NCBI GenBank assembly: GCA_028386065.3 | Contig: JAKUCV010000976.1 | Span: 34,739 to 98,738, forward strand | Source of the DNA: Turnera subulata | Lineage: Eukaryota; Streptophyta; Magnoliopsida; Malpighiales; Passifloraceae | Reading direction: 5' to 3' | DNA: 64,000 nucleotides | Part shown: piece after piece, positions 11,663-23,427 of the stretch | Layout of the letters: the number at the start of each line of letters is the position of its first letter | Position numbering within the stretch: the first letter of the stretch is position 1 | Made by a program: the position numbers and the translations under genes | The notes under the pieces: model-generated | The model's database searches: none | The model's input: only the letters and a program-made list of their open reading frames with translations | What the model was told of the DNA's origin: nothing

Positions 11663-13520
11663 ACAAAACATACTTCATCATGAATGGAACGACAAAAACA
11701 CCAAATCCAAAATATGCAACAGTCAACCAAAATGTGGAAATAATATTATCAAAAGCAACAATCGCAAAAGAGGCTCCAACTGCGATTTCAACTGATGTGC
11801 CAAAATACAACTTCATCGAGTTTGGTGATGTTGAGAACTGTGAGAAATGAAAGCTAATAGGTAAGTATAAATCACTCATTAATTTAAATAATTATATTTA
11901 TTTAAGCAATCTAACTATTCATTAATGTCTTCAAATAGACTTACTAGGAATTGTGATCAAGGTGAAGCACCAAACAGGTACAAACCAGAGCCAAATAAGA
12001 GAATTGATATTAATGAATGAAAAGTAAGAAAAAAAATAAAATTTAAATATAATAGCTTTTACCTATAATATTTATTTTAATTTAATACTAACAATCATTT
12101 TATATTCAGGAACAAATAGTTAACACTAATTCTATGGGGTGATATGGCAGAGCAGGAGGGACAAAAATTATATAAAAATAAAGATGAATACCAAGTCATT
12201 GTAATATCAGACATCAACTCTCAGGCATGCTCCAACTGTCAACAAGCTATAGCACAACCATCATGATAAATCCAAAAATACAAGAAGCCATCCAGATTCA
12301 AGAGTGGTAAGTGTATTATCTGTTTCAGTTAAAAATGACATTGGAAAAAAATACATACTAACTTTTTAAAAACAAGCTTGGGAAAAGACAAAAAGAAGAT
12401 ATTCAGATTAAACAACAACTAAAAACAAAAAAGAAGAGAGATGCAGCCAAATTTATAATATGGGATATATAGAACATGAGAATGCAACAACAACAAAGGT
12501 GTAAGTATGTAAGTTTAATAATGTTAATATATAAACTGTCACAATAATATTTGTTTCTAATTAACCAAAATATTGGATGTATATAGGTCATATATTATTC
12601 ATTCAAAGCTACAATTATGAAGGTAACAAACAAAGAAAAATCATAGTATCATACATGCAAAAAGTGTAGAAAAAAGTAGATGTTTTAGACAACAAAGAGC
12701 GATGTGAAGCAGAAAAATGCAATGAATAGGATGGATACAAACTAAGGTATGAGCATTATAAAAATCAAATAATGACTTATCTTTGCTAAATATTATAATT
12801 AAAATTTTTATTCAACATATCTAATTTATATCTTATAGGTACATGCTAAGACTCGAAGTGTCTGACGGAAAGGATAATGCATTTGTAACCATATTCGACA
12901 AGGCAAAAATGATAATAGGATGTGATGCGACTGATTGTATTGAGGTGTCAGGAGATGAGGTAAATAATGAATGATAAGTAAAAGCTAATCTATTTTTCAA
13001 TATTTATTTACAAATCTAAAAGTTTCTGTTTTGTAGGCAAAGCAACAAAAGGAAAAGTTGAACGATTTACAAGATGAAGAATACATTTCCTTAGTAAGGA
13101 TGAATTAAGCAAACGACTCGGATAGGCAAAAGGAAAAATTTGTTGCAGAGGAAGCGCGAAAGCTAACTGCTGAAGAGCAAAATGAAAAAGTAGGTGGAAC
13201 TGCAAGTTTAGAGGTCAACAAAGAAAAAAATAAAAAAAAAGTATCATCTGTATTGAAGATGAAGACAACTACGTACAACCGATTCTGAAGAAAATTAAAA
13301 AAGAAAAAGCATAAACTATTGTTATTAGCTTATATACTACTATTATTATAATTATTATTTAAACGATATATTATTAATTTTACATTAAAACAATGTTAAG
13401 ATATTATTACTATTAGTGAATGTTAATATAAATACTTATTATTAGTGAAAAAAACTACTCATATTCATAATTTTTAAAGATAATATCATACCACGTCCAT
13501 CGCACCTGCACAGAAACTAT

Positions 13521-13551
<31 letters not shown>

Positions 13552-14967
13552 ACTGGAGGCATCTATCCGAACCGACAACCTTCGAACCTACATACAGAAT
13601 TTGTGTGCTAAGCCTGCAATGCGTTGTTGTATCAATATATATAATCACGACGTCATTATTCCAAAAGCGCTTTCATACACATTTCCTCGTAGCCTTTTTT
13701 TTGGAGGGGTCGGGAAGGTGGTTTGGGGTGTTGGGTTGGGAGTGGTCAAAACGAGTAGGTTTTCCGTATAATATTGTGAGGACAAAATTATAAATATCGT
13801 GATGGTGATGTTAAATGTCTTTCCTTACCTGAAAAAACATATAGGGAGAGACCATTTCTAACGGGCTTAAGGAGTTACTTTGAAAAGATTGGTCAATCGA
13901 TATATGTTTCAATTAGATGGGTTCTTTGATTCATTGATAATCCATATATGTTCGTCCACCTTGTAATGCTTTTCCTTATCTATGATAATGCAATTTACAA
14001 AGTGTTTTCGGAACAAACCACATATCATTATAGTTAGGCAAATTGAACGCAAATGCTGATGGTTCTTTCAAGTCAAGAAGTATGTGTGTGGCATTATTAG
14101 ATTAATAAGCGTGGATTAACTTCGTTCCCAAGGAGAGTAGCTATGGGGGAAATTGTGTTCTTTTAGAGAAGGAGCTACTTTTTTCAAATGAGATTAAGTG
14201 AAAATCTAATCTAACAAAAGGTATATGAAAAATCTAATAGAAGAATTCTTCTCAACCTGCCCCACACAAATACGTAACGAGATTTATATTCACCAAGAGA
14301 GGATTTACCGAGACATACTGCTCCCGCGGGCATCATATCATGTATGGTTCGTGCAACAATCACCAAGCCAACAGGTGAAGGTGAGGCATAACTGTGGGGG
14401 GATATATCTCTTTATTAGTAACTTTCTGCAGTAGGTAGAGAATAATTCTTCAAGTCGAATCTTCCTCTATGGCTTTTGGCTCCCACAGTCTTATTTAAAT
14501 CACCTCGGGAAGGAGAGAACAAACCCGCAAAAAGTGAGACTAAACCAACAAAATTAAAAACTGAAAAGAAATAACTCAGCGAGTTCAGAATTGGGATTTG
14601 ATTTTATCTTGTCTTAGACGTTTTGTGTTTAAAATCGACTAATTTTCGGACTATCTTGAAGCTTTTAGTTTATCTTTAGCAGAATTGAGTTTGAAAGTGT
14701 TCTTATGTATTCAAATTTTGTAAAAGGTCTCAACTTATCTACTGATTGTTAATAGTGCCTTGTACCATCAACTACTCCTGTAACAAGGTCCAAGGGCAAA
14801 TCAAACGAATTATTATTTTTATTCAATTTCTATTTTTCCTTTACTGTACCTATTTAGTGTAGATTTATGATGAAGTGTAGATTTATATTTTCATCATGTA
14901 TCTTTAATATAACTTAACTTTGTCTGGTTTACCTGAAAAACCAAAACCTGATCTAAGAACACGCGAC
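13521..14967. other. intergenic DNA with TA/TG microsatellite
   Basis: A (TA)n then (TG)n run occupies about 13520-13552. The rest shows no gene that I recognise. Short frames near 13550-13790 and 14225-14434 have no family features and no splice context. Confidence 0.5.
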
Positions 14968-16377
14968 CGCTACAAGAAAAGTAATTTTGTGTGACAATAA
15001 ATTTTTCATCACAAAAATTCTTGTCACCATAGAGTGGTTATTGTGACAATAATTCTAAATTGTCACACAAATATTTAATATTGTGACAACTAATTAATAT
15101 GGACATCAATTGCATAGTTTGTGTCCAAATGTATAATATTGGTCATTTTTGTGGATAAAATTTGTGACGACTATAATTATAATGTCATAAATAATTTTTC
15201 AATGATAAAAATATTTTCGTCACAAAAATTTTGTCACTATACATATATGCATATTGTGACAATAATTTTTAATTATAACAAATAGAATTGATATTTGTGA
15301 TAACTATTTTAATTGTGGGTGATTTTTTATTTTCGTGTCAAAATTAACTTTTTGTCACTATTATACTAAAACATTTCGTGACAACTAGAGCGATCATGTC
15401 ATAAATTATTTTTTATTGACAAGAATATTTTCGTCACAAAATTCTTGTCACTATACATGTGTACATGTTGTGACAATATACTTTAGTTGTAACTGATAGA
15501 TTTTGATATTGGTGACAACTATTTTCACTGTCAGTTATTCCTTATTTTTGTGTCAAAATTAAATTTTTATCAATATTACTATGAAAACTTCAATGACAAC
15601 TTGAATGATCTTGTCCTAATATTTTTCGTCACAAAATCTCGTCACTATATATGTGCACATGTTGTGACAAATATTCTTTAATTATAACAAATAGATTTGT
15701 GATAACTATTTTAATTGTGAGTGATTGTAATTTTTTTTTGTCAAACCTAGATTGTAAATTGTATATTGATGTTTATTAATATAATATAGCATTGTTTATT
15801 ATTAATAAACAATTATGTGTTCATTAGTTATTTGTTCATATTAATAATATAAATATTAAATTACAAAAAATGGTGAAAATTAAAGTATTGTCACCAAAAA
15901 TAAGTTTGAATTCGTGTAATATGAAATTGATTTTTTTGTTACAAATAATATTAATTGTGATAAATTATATTGTTACAAAATCGTTTTTTGTTACAACATT
16001 TAATGTATTAAATTATAATAAATGTGATAATTAATGTTGTAACAAAAAGTTTGTAACAGCCCGGGTAAAAATTTTGGATTTTTACCGGACTGTAAAAGTC
16101 TTTCTACAGTGATTTACCGAAAAAATTAATCTTGGGTAATTAATTCAAGATAAATCGGGCGTCGTTTTTCGAAACCAAGGGTTTTCCCGCGCTCGAGATT
16201 TTACCGTGGATTTTTCGGGCCTAAGTTGGTATTTTTCGGATCCCGGAATTCTCAGAAAAATCACACCGGAAAATAACTAAGGAGGTATCAGTTATTTTCT
16301 GGTCCGGACCGGACTCGCTCCATAATGCAGACAAGCTGCATTATTGGATGATCACATGATGCATAGTAAATTCACGG

Positions 16378-16386
16378 TTATAAAAG
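16378..16386 (+). promoter_or_regulatory. TATA box of element A 5' LTR
   Basis: TTATAAAAG, conserved at the same place in the 3' LTR (24289-24297). It implies a short U3 of about 330 bp and a transcript that starts at or near the purine tract, leaving a very long R-U5 leader. Confidence 0.6.
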
Positions 16387-16664
16387 AAGAAGAAGAAGAA
16401 ACCAGGATAAGAGAGGAAGAGGAGGAGAAAAAGAAAAAAGAGAGGAAAAGAGAAAAAAGAGAGAAAGAAAAAAAAGAGAGAAAAAAAGAAGAAAAAGAAG
16501 AAAAAAAAAGAAAAGAAAAAAAAAGAAGAAATAGGAATCGGAAAAAAAGAGAAGAAGAAAAAAAATACAGAAAATAGAAAAAAAAAAAAGAAAATGAAAG
16601 AAAAAGAAAATAAAATAAAATAAAAGAAGAAAATAAAAAAAAGAAAAGAAAGAAAAAAGGAAGA
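16381..16664 (+). repeat. purine tract (GA-rich) in LTR
   Basis: Almost only A and G for about 280 bases. The counterpart in the 3' LTR (24296-24434) is about half as long, and the reversed solo LTR has the matching pyrimidine tract at about 20722-20962. Confidence 0.85.
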
Positions 16665-17863
16665 AAATGGGCACTGTTCACCGTCACCCTGTCACTGTAC
16701 ACGGGAGGACGACCGGCGCAGTCTCGTGCCTCACCGCCACCACCAGCAGGACGCCCAAGCCGTCGCCGACCTGTCGCTGCCTTCACCGTCGCTTTCCGCC
16801 GCCGGACGCTCCGTCAGTCGCCGTTGACCCGCGAGCAGACCCGCGGATCCGCTTCTCTTCCGCTCTGCTCAGCCTCCTGCCGTCGTCGCGCCGCCTTTCC
16901 ACCGCCCTTGGAGTCGCCTCGAGCTCGCCTTCCTCGCGGCTTCCTTCTCTTCGCGTCAGTCGCGCCGCCGCCGTCATCAAGGTGAGCAACCCGTTTTCAC
17001 GGGCGGGTCGCTGCCGGGTCGCGCCTGGGTTGGATCCTGGGCAGCCCGATTTAATTTTTTAAAAAAAACAAAACAAAATATATATATGTACTTATTTATT
17101 ATTCTGGCCTTTAATTTTGAAAAAAATATATATTTACTTTGAGAAAATTATGATCAATTTAATTCTGGTATTTTGAGGATAATATAAATATATACACTTT
17201 GATAAATAATTAAGTTATGTTTTGGAGAACTATTATTATCTGGAAAAAATATAAATACCATGAAAATAATTCCTGGAAATTTTATAAATATATTATTTTC
17301 CCTGGAAAATTATGGTTATGGAAATATATATATATGTACTTTGAATATTAAAGGTAATTATAATTTGTGTTGGAAAATATTATTATATACATTTAGAAAA
17401 AGATAAATACTATATATATTTTCTAAAAATTATAAATACGATATTATTTTTCTAGAAAATTATGGTGATTATATTTTGGGAAAAGTACAATTAATTTATG
17501 AAATTATTTTGAAAAGATTTTTAATTAAAGTATGGTACCAAAATTATATTCGGATATACGTACGGTATAATATTTTCGGTAAAAGATGATAATAAAGGAT
17601 AAGAACCGCGATGGGTATATTTCGCAGTTTTGGCATCATAGTATACCGATTATGTGCATTTATGTGTATATATTGTTTTGTTGTATAGGTTCGGATATAG
17701 GGCAGTTTCCCGAGGAGCCGGCTTCGGACCGGACATTGTCTTCGGAGTTGAGTAATCGGCCAAGGTGAGGATGGATTTCCTTCTATATTTGCCTATATTA
17801 CTCGGTTGTTGTGTTTGATGGTTGTTGGACTATTGTTTGTTGCATAAGCTGTGGTTTGTTTTC

Positions 17864-18217
17864 GGGATGTTTATCCCAGTATCTTGGTTGATATTTGGAT
17901 GTTTATCTTGAGTCTTTTTGGTATAAGGTATAATGGAATTAATTAATAATTTGAGATAAGGATGTCGATCCTTGATTTTGGATAGGGATGTCTATCCCGG
18001 TATTTTGGTTAGGGATGTTGATCCCTGAATTTGATTTTGATGATGATAACATAATTGTCACGTGGTAAGTAGTGGTACGACTCGATGGTTTAAGACTGTT
18101 TCGTGGTGGCCGTGACTTGGGTTACTTGTGATAAGCATGTCTATGCTTGGGATGTCTATCCCGTGATTATTTTTAGGATGTCTATCCCTGGGTTCGTATT
18201 TTTGGGATGTCGATCCC
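17864..18217 (+). repeat. array of short dyads GGGAT-N4-ATCCC in 5' LTR
   Basis: About nine units with a GTCT, GTCG, GTTT or GTTG centre: GGGATGTTTATCCC (17864), AAGGATGTCGATCCTT (about 17955), GGGATGTCTATCCC (about 17987), GGGATGTTGATCCC (about 18013), AAGCATGTCTATGCTT (about 18135), GGGATGTCTATCCC (about 18151), one weaker copy and GGGATGTCGATCCC (18204). Arms differ between units but stay complementary. Confidence 0.85.
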
Positions 18218-18518
18218 TAGGTTCTCTTGGATTTGGTCTGGCACCCGGAATATGTTGATAACCAGGTCTGACCCCTAGCTTATCCGTGACGGGGCCCGGA
18301 AAAGATAAAATTGGATAGTTGGATTTTTATTTTAGTCTTTTGGTCTTGGACCACTTTTGGGTCGAGTCTTTTGGTTTGTTTTATTTTGGCTGTTATGACT
18401 GTGTTTTCGACTTGAGTAATTATGGTGTTGCATATTGATTGTCTATCCTTCGTCGGTGAGCACTTCGGACTCACCCCTCACCTGCGGGCTTTCATCCCGT
18501 AGGATGAGTTATTTGTGG

Positions 18519-21322
18519 TGAAGCGCCCCGACCCGTATTTACCGTACACAGTAAACATGTGCCGGAACTGTGACGACCCAACCCAACATGACTCAGCATA
18601 CAGTGTATACAGCAACAACTCGGGCCCAGCGGCCCAAAATAATAAACAACATAAACAACCAAACCGGCCCAATGGCCCAATAATAACAAAAACATGCACA
18701 GCGGAAGACTTGTAAACTCACATAAACACTGTATGCATAGATGCAAACTATGGATCCAAGCCCTGTCCAAGGGATAACGCTGCAACCTGTCTGGAATGCA
18801 CCAATCCTGTACCAAAAGTAACTCATCCTACGGGATGAAAGCCCGCAGGTGAGGGGTGAGTCCGAAGTGCTCACCGACGAAGGAGAGACAATCAATATGC
18901 AACTAAAAATTACTCAAGTCAAATAAAACAGTCAAACCCAAAGACAAACCCAAGAGACTCAAGTAAAATCCAATTATCCAATTTTATCTTTCCGGGCCCC
19001 GTCACGGATAAGCTAGGGTCGTACCAGGTTATCAACCTGTTCCTGGTGCCAGATCAAAAAGAACCCAGGGATAGACATCCCTAATATAACAAACCGGGAT
19101 AGACATCCCAAGCATAGACATGCTTATCACACGAACCCAGATCATGGCCACCACAAAACAGTCTCTAACCATCCAGTCGTACCTCTACTTACCACGTGAC
19201 AATTATATTACCGTCGTCAAAAACCAAACTCAGGGATCGACATCCCTAACCAAAATACCAAGGATCGACATCCTTGTCACTATTCATTATTAATTCCATT
19301 TACTTATTCCAAACGACACAGAAAATCAATACGGGGATAAACATCCCAAAAACCAAACAGAACACCGGGATAAACATCCCGAACCAAAACACAGCAAAAG
19401 CAACAATCGACAATGCACAATCATCAAAACATAATAACCGAGTAATATAGGCACATATTGAAGGAAATCCATCCTCACCTTGGCCGATTACTCAACTTCG
19501 GAGACAATGACCGGTCCGACGCCGGCTCCTCGGGAAACTGCCCGATATCCAAAAACCTATACAACAAAATCATACATACACATAAATGCACATATTCGGT
19601 ATGCTATGATGCCAATACTACGAAATTACCCATCCCGATTACTTATCCGTTATTTCCATCTTTCACCGAAAATAATTACCGTACGTATATCCGAATATAA
19701 TTTCGGTACCATACTTTAATTAAAATTCTTTTCAAAATAATTTCATAAAATAACTATAATTTCCAAAATTATAAACTCCATAATTTTTCCAGAAAAATAA
19801 TAAGCTATTTATAATTTTCAGAAAATATTTATATAGTATTTTTCTTTTCTAAATATATATAGTAATAATATTTTCCAACACAAAATATAATTAAATTTAA
19901 TTCCAAAAGACATATTTATATACATATACCACAATCACAATTTTCCAGCCAAAATAATATACATTTTAAATTTCCAGAAATTAATTTCAAGTTACATATA
20001 TATTTTTTTCCAATTTAATAATAGTTTCCAAAACAAAACTTAATTATTTAACCAAGTAAATATATTTATATTTTAACAAAAATACCAGATTTAAATTGGC
20101 ATTAATTTACTCAAAATAACTATATATTTTTTTCAAAATTATATATCAGAAAATGAATAAATAAATACATATGTATATATAGTTTTTTTAATTAAATGGA
20201 CTGGGCCGTGAATAGTGTCGGCCCAGACCAAGGCAGCAGGCTCGAAGCTCAGGCCCACGCCTAGATCCGGCCCAACACATCACAACCCAACCCACTTAAC
20301 ACCCAGCCCAACTGTACAGCACCTAGGCGCGACCCGACCAACTAATACGGGTCGGACGCGTCGCGGGTCTGCTTACCTCACGGGTCGAGCGGCTGGCGAC
20401 GACGGCAGGCGCGACTGACGGGAAGGGAAGACGGCCACGAGGAAGGCGACCTCGAGGCGACTCCAAGGTGGCGGAAGGACGGCGCGAGGCGCCACGGCGT
20501 CAGGCGGCGACTGGGCTGAAGCAGATCCGTCGGGTCTGCCGACGGGTCGTTGGCGCGTGACGGCTTCTCTCGCGGCGGAAGGAGGAGGCGGCGACAGGGG
20601 TGTGGTCGCGACGGCTTGGGGAGTCCGGCGGTGGTGGCGGTGCGGCGGGAAAAGGCCGGGAACTCTACTCGGTGAACAGTACGGGGAAGGCCTCCGGGGT
20701 GACGAACTGTGCAAAATCCGGTTTTTCTCCATTTTCTTCTTTTTCTCTATTTTCTTTTCTTTGTTTTTCTTATTTTCTTTTCTTTTTTCTGAATTTCTTT
20801 TATTTCTTCTTCTTTTTTTTTTCTTTTTTTTTTCTTCCTCTCTCTCTGTATTTTTTTCTATTTTTTTTTCTTTTCTTTTTCCTCTTTTTTTTTTCTCTCT
20901 TTTCCTTTTCTCTCTTTTTTTCTTTTTCTCTCTTTTTTTCTCTCCTTTCTTTTTCCTTCTCTTCATCTGCTCTTCCTCCGGTTACCTTCCTTAAATAAAC
21001 TGAAGATTAACTATGCAGCATGTGATATCAATAGTATAATTTCGTCTGTATTACGGGCGAGTCCGATCCGGACCAGAAAATAACCGATACCTCCTTAGTT
21101 ATTTTCCGGTGTGATTTTCCGAGAAATTCCGAAACCCGAAAAATACCAACTTAGTTCCGAAAAATCTACGAAAAAATCACGAGCGCGGGAAAACTCTCGG
21201 TTTCGAAAAACGACTCCCGATTTACCTTGAATTAATTACCCAAGATTAATTCAACAGTAAATCACGGTAAAAAGACTTTTACAGTCCCGGTAAAAATCAA
21301 AAATTTTACCCTGGCTGTTTCA
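18519..21322 (-). mobile_element. solo LTR nested in inverted orientation
   Basis: A 2804-bp LTR of the same family as A, in reverse, starts TGAAGCGCCCC and ends GGCTGTTTCA. It is flanked by the 5-bp duplication TGTGG (18514-18518 and 21323-21327); removing it restores the LTR sequence seen at 26290-26310. It includes the reversed dyad array (19068-19381) and pyrimidine tract. No internal region remains. Confidence 0.92.
19068..19381 (-). repeat. dyad array in nested solo LTR
   Basis: Reverse-strand counterpart of 17864-18217, with units such as GGGATAGACATCCC, AAGCATAGACATGCTT, AAGGATCGACATCCTT and GGGATAAACATCCC. The AAGCAT/ATGCTT arms are kept here too. Confidence 0.85.
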
Positions 21323-21625
21323 TGTGGTACAGGTTTGATGCATTCCAGACAGGCTGCGGCGTTATCCCTTGGACAGGACTCGGATCCATAGTTTGCATCA
21401 GCGTCGCATACAGTGTCTTTGTGAGTTATTAAGTCTTCCGCTGTGCTACTTTTTGTTATTGTTGGGCCATTGGGCCGGTTATGGTGTTATTGATGTTTTA
21501 TTTTTGGGCTGTTGAGCCCGAGTTTCTGTTGCATACACTGTATGTTGGGCTTGGTTGGGTTGGGTCGTCACAGTTCCGGCACGTGTTTACTGTGTACGGT
21601 AAATACGGGTCGGCGCGTTTCATTT

Positions 21626-21637
21626 TGGTAGCGGAGC
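21626..21637 (+). promoter_or_regulatory. primer-binding site of element A
   Basis: TGGTAGCGGAGC, four bases after the LTR end, differs at two of twelve positions from the usual plant tRNA-Met site TGGTATCAGAGC. The same sequence follows the matching LTR of element B. Confidence 0.55.
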
Positions 21638-21886
21638 GGGCGTTAGGTCTTGTTGGGCAGTCCTTGTGTGTTTGTTGTTCTTGTTTGCATAGTTCGCTCC
21701 ATTTGTTTATTATTTTATATCATTTTAGTTTGTGCATTATGGACCCAGTCAAGGGACGCCAGCTGTCGCAGAACGTACACATAAGAGGTAATGATGCCAT
21801 AAATAAGCGGAAATATAAATATTATTAATGTTGCAAATATTAATATTACAAACATTAAAATTACATTATATTATAAAAAAATACAT

Positions 21887-22537
21887 TCATCGCATTGGAA
21901 CGACGTTGACCCTGATGTTGTTGGGGTAATTATTGATGTTGACCGTGATGTTGTCGCTCCACGAGAACCACATGCCGCTTGTGTTGTTCTGGCCAGGAAG
22001 CTCGAACCGGTTTGCTTGAGGGAACCGGAGTAGGATAAGACCGTGATCGTCTTCAAGCTGCTTGGGTCTCCGTGAGAAGAACCATGTTGGGCTTGTACTG
22101 GTTTTTCAGGTCCCTCAGGGTACGCGAGAACTCTTGGGAACGCCTAGCGACTCCTCTGCAGTTCCACACCAATAGTCGGGCCTTTGGCCAAGTTACGGGT
22201 AACCGAGTTACTCTGGGCATGCTCTGGGCCGTCATCGAGAGCTGGTAGTAGGTACCTTGCTCCAGGAAGTGGCAAGTGGACTCTAGGTTGAAATCCTGAA
22301 GTCTTTCCGAGATGAAGAACATGACGGAGTTTGCCGAGCCGTAGTAGGGGTCCTCAGAGTGCCATGGTCCTCTAGGAAGAACGTCTCTTCCATGGGAGTG
22401 ACGAAGACCAGACGGGGCATTCTACCGAGCTCGTTCGGTAGTTCTTCGGGATGCTCGTTGATCATGCTGTAGGCCAGCCGGTTTCTTCTACCTACGTTGG
22501 CACCTTTGACGAAGAAGACGGATGATGGAGCAGGCAT
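21887..22537 (-). pseudogene. antisense ORF2 remnant in element A (EEP-like)
   Basis: Decayed counterpart of the 227-residue ORF at 54703-55386 in element B. It starts with an ATG at 22537 (MPAPSSVFFVKGANVGRRNR) and shares the EEP-like LLVWNCRGVA and MVLLTETQ segments. Relative to B it lacks about nine codons after RLVFV and shifts frame near GTLRT and again after TETQ, so no full protein can be made. It lies antisense to the retrotransposon. Confidence 0.75.
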
Positions 22538-23427
22538 CGTGTTTTGGACGCGTGGGGTTTTGTTTTATGAACGTTGTGTTTTATTTGCCTGAGCGTTGTT
22601 TGCTTTGAAATGCTTTTGATGATTTGCCTCTCACCGCACTGTCTTTTACACTCTTATGGGGAGCGTGATTACTGTTTTCGATTTTCAAGATTTTGCCCTT
22701 TGAAATTTTTCCGTTGCTTCATTTATTGCTTCGTTACTTTATACGTTTTTGGGGCTACAATGCCAGAGTTTTTCAGCCCTTTTCCATCTCACGATTTTTT
22801 TTCGCCCTGGCTACTTTGTGCTTTCTTTTTATGGTTTTTCTATATTTTCCTTCATCTTTTATCACATGCATCCGTGACCGTTGTGGCTAGACTGATGGGA
22901 CCATACCTCGAGTAGAGCGCATGTGCGACAAGCTTACACCTGTTCGGGCATCGTGGAGAGATGCGAGACCTAACAGACGTTTTTGGCTCATGCGGAATTT
23001 GTGAACAAGTGGGTAACGTTTCTTTCGAGGGACACAGGACGCTCTCGTGATCGTCGCCTTGCGAGTTAATAGATGTCTTTTCAGCGAGGGAAACCGACGT
23101 CATCGTTGGTTGTACATGTTACGTTTCTCGGGATCGGGGATGTCTACGATCGATCTAGAGCGCCGAGCATGAAAACATGTTTTGTTTTAACTTCTTTATG
23201 TTTTGGTTTTGTTAAACGAGTTTTGTTTTTAATTTCTTTATATTTGATTTTATATTCTTATTGTTGATTTTTGTTTTGCTTGGAGATGTTTTTAACTTTC
23301 TGTTAGCATGAGTTTTCATAATTTAACAAGAGTTTTGATTTTAAATGAAAACTTATTTTATTTAATTCATAGCGTTTTACAACAGGAGAAGAAGTACTCT
23401 ATGGAGCTACTTGCTTCTCTAGATCTT

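Larger units (their letters stand above)
7990..13313 (+). pseudogene. RPA1-like (replication protein A large subunit) pseudogene
   Basis: Recognisable pieces in order: about 7990-8107 (…KLLVMRQGSIESYRNDRS), then 8209-8281 (GTKTQATIFSDGVAKFRDIF), the first half of an OB fold; 11668-11850 (KTYFIMNGTTKTPNPKYATV…KYNFIEFGDVEN), its second half; about 12656-12748 with CKKC and a later C-x4-C, a zinc ribbon; and 12839-12958 (YMLRLEVSDGKDNAFVTIFD), the C-terminal OB fold of RPA70. A Lys/Glu-rich tail follows to about 13313. Several in-frame stops (for example after KCNE) and frame changes show it is dead. The 3.4-kb solo LTR splits the first OB fold. RPA70 binds single-stranded DNA; versions carried by Helitrons are thought to assist rolling-circle transposition. 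Confidence 0.7.
6879..13520 (+). mobile_element. Helitron with RPA1-like pseudogene
   Basis: The left end reads TCTATATACTATACTATATA, then AAAAGCAC, the same 5' signature as the Helitrons at 31454 and 31458. The right end, ACGTCCATCGCACCTGCACA then GAAACTAT, resembles the hairpin plus CTAG of a Helitron 3' end, with the last base changed from G to T. Between them lies a decayed replication-protein-A-like gene, a cargo typical of plant Helitrons. No Rep/helicase ORF is seen. A solo LTR (8282-11662) interrupts it. Boundaries are approximate because the ends have decayed. Confidence 0.5.
16052..21622 (+). repeat. 5' LTR of element A (with nested solo LTR)
   Basis: The LTR consists of 16052-18518 plus 21328-21622, 2762 bp without the nested LTR and one copy of its target duplication. 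From the 5' end it has a terminal hairpin (about 16060-16095), a TATA box at 16378-16386, a 280-base purine tract, a GC-rich block ending at the donor-like AAG|GTGAGC (16979-16987), an AT-rich stretch, a 76-bp exon-like segment (17689-17764), the dyad array (17864-18217) and the conserved end. Confidence 0.9.

Noticed and set aside
16344..16786. Lys/Glu-rich and Phe/Leu/Ser-rich frames on both strands of the GA tract
   Set aside because: Frames in pure-purine DNA have no stops by chance; same for 20373-20998 and 24252-24440.
16667..17062. 131-codon plus frame in the LTR GC-rich block, also at 24433-24882
   Set aside because: Arg/Pro/Ser-rich, runs into non-coding DNA, and not kept in B. I kept only its splice-like end as a finding.
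17864..18217. CRISPR-like array
   Set aside because: Short dyads with uneven spacing, no constant repeat of CRISPR length and a plant nuclear setting.
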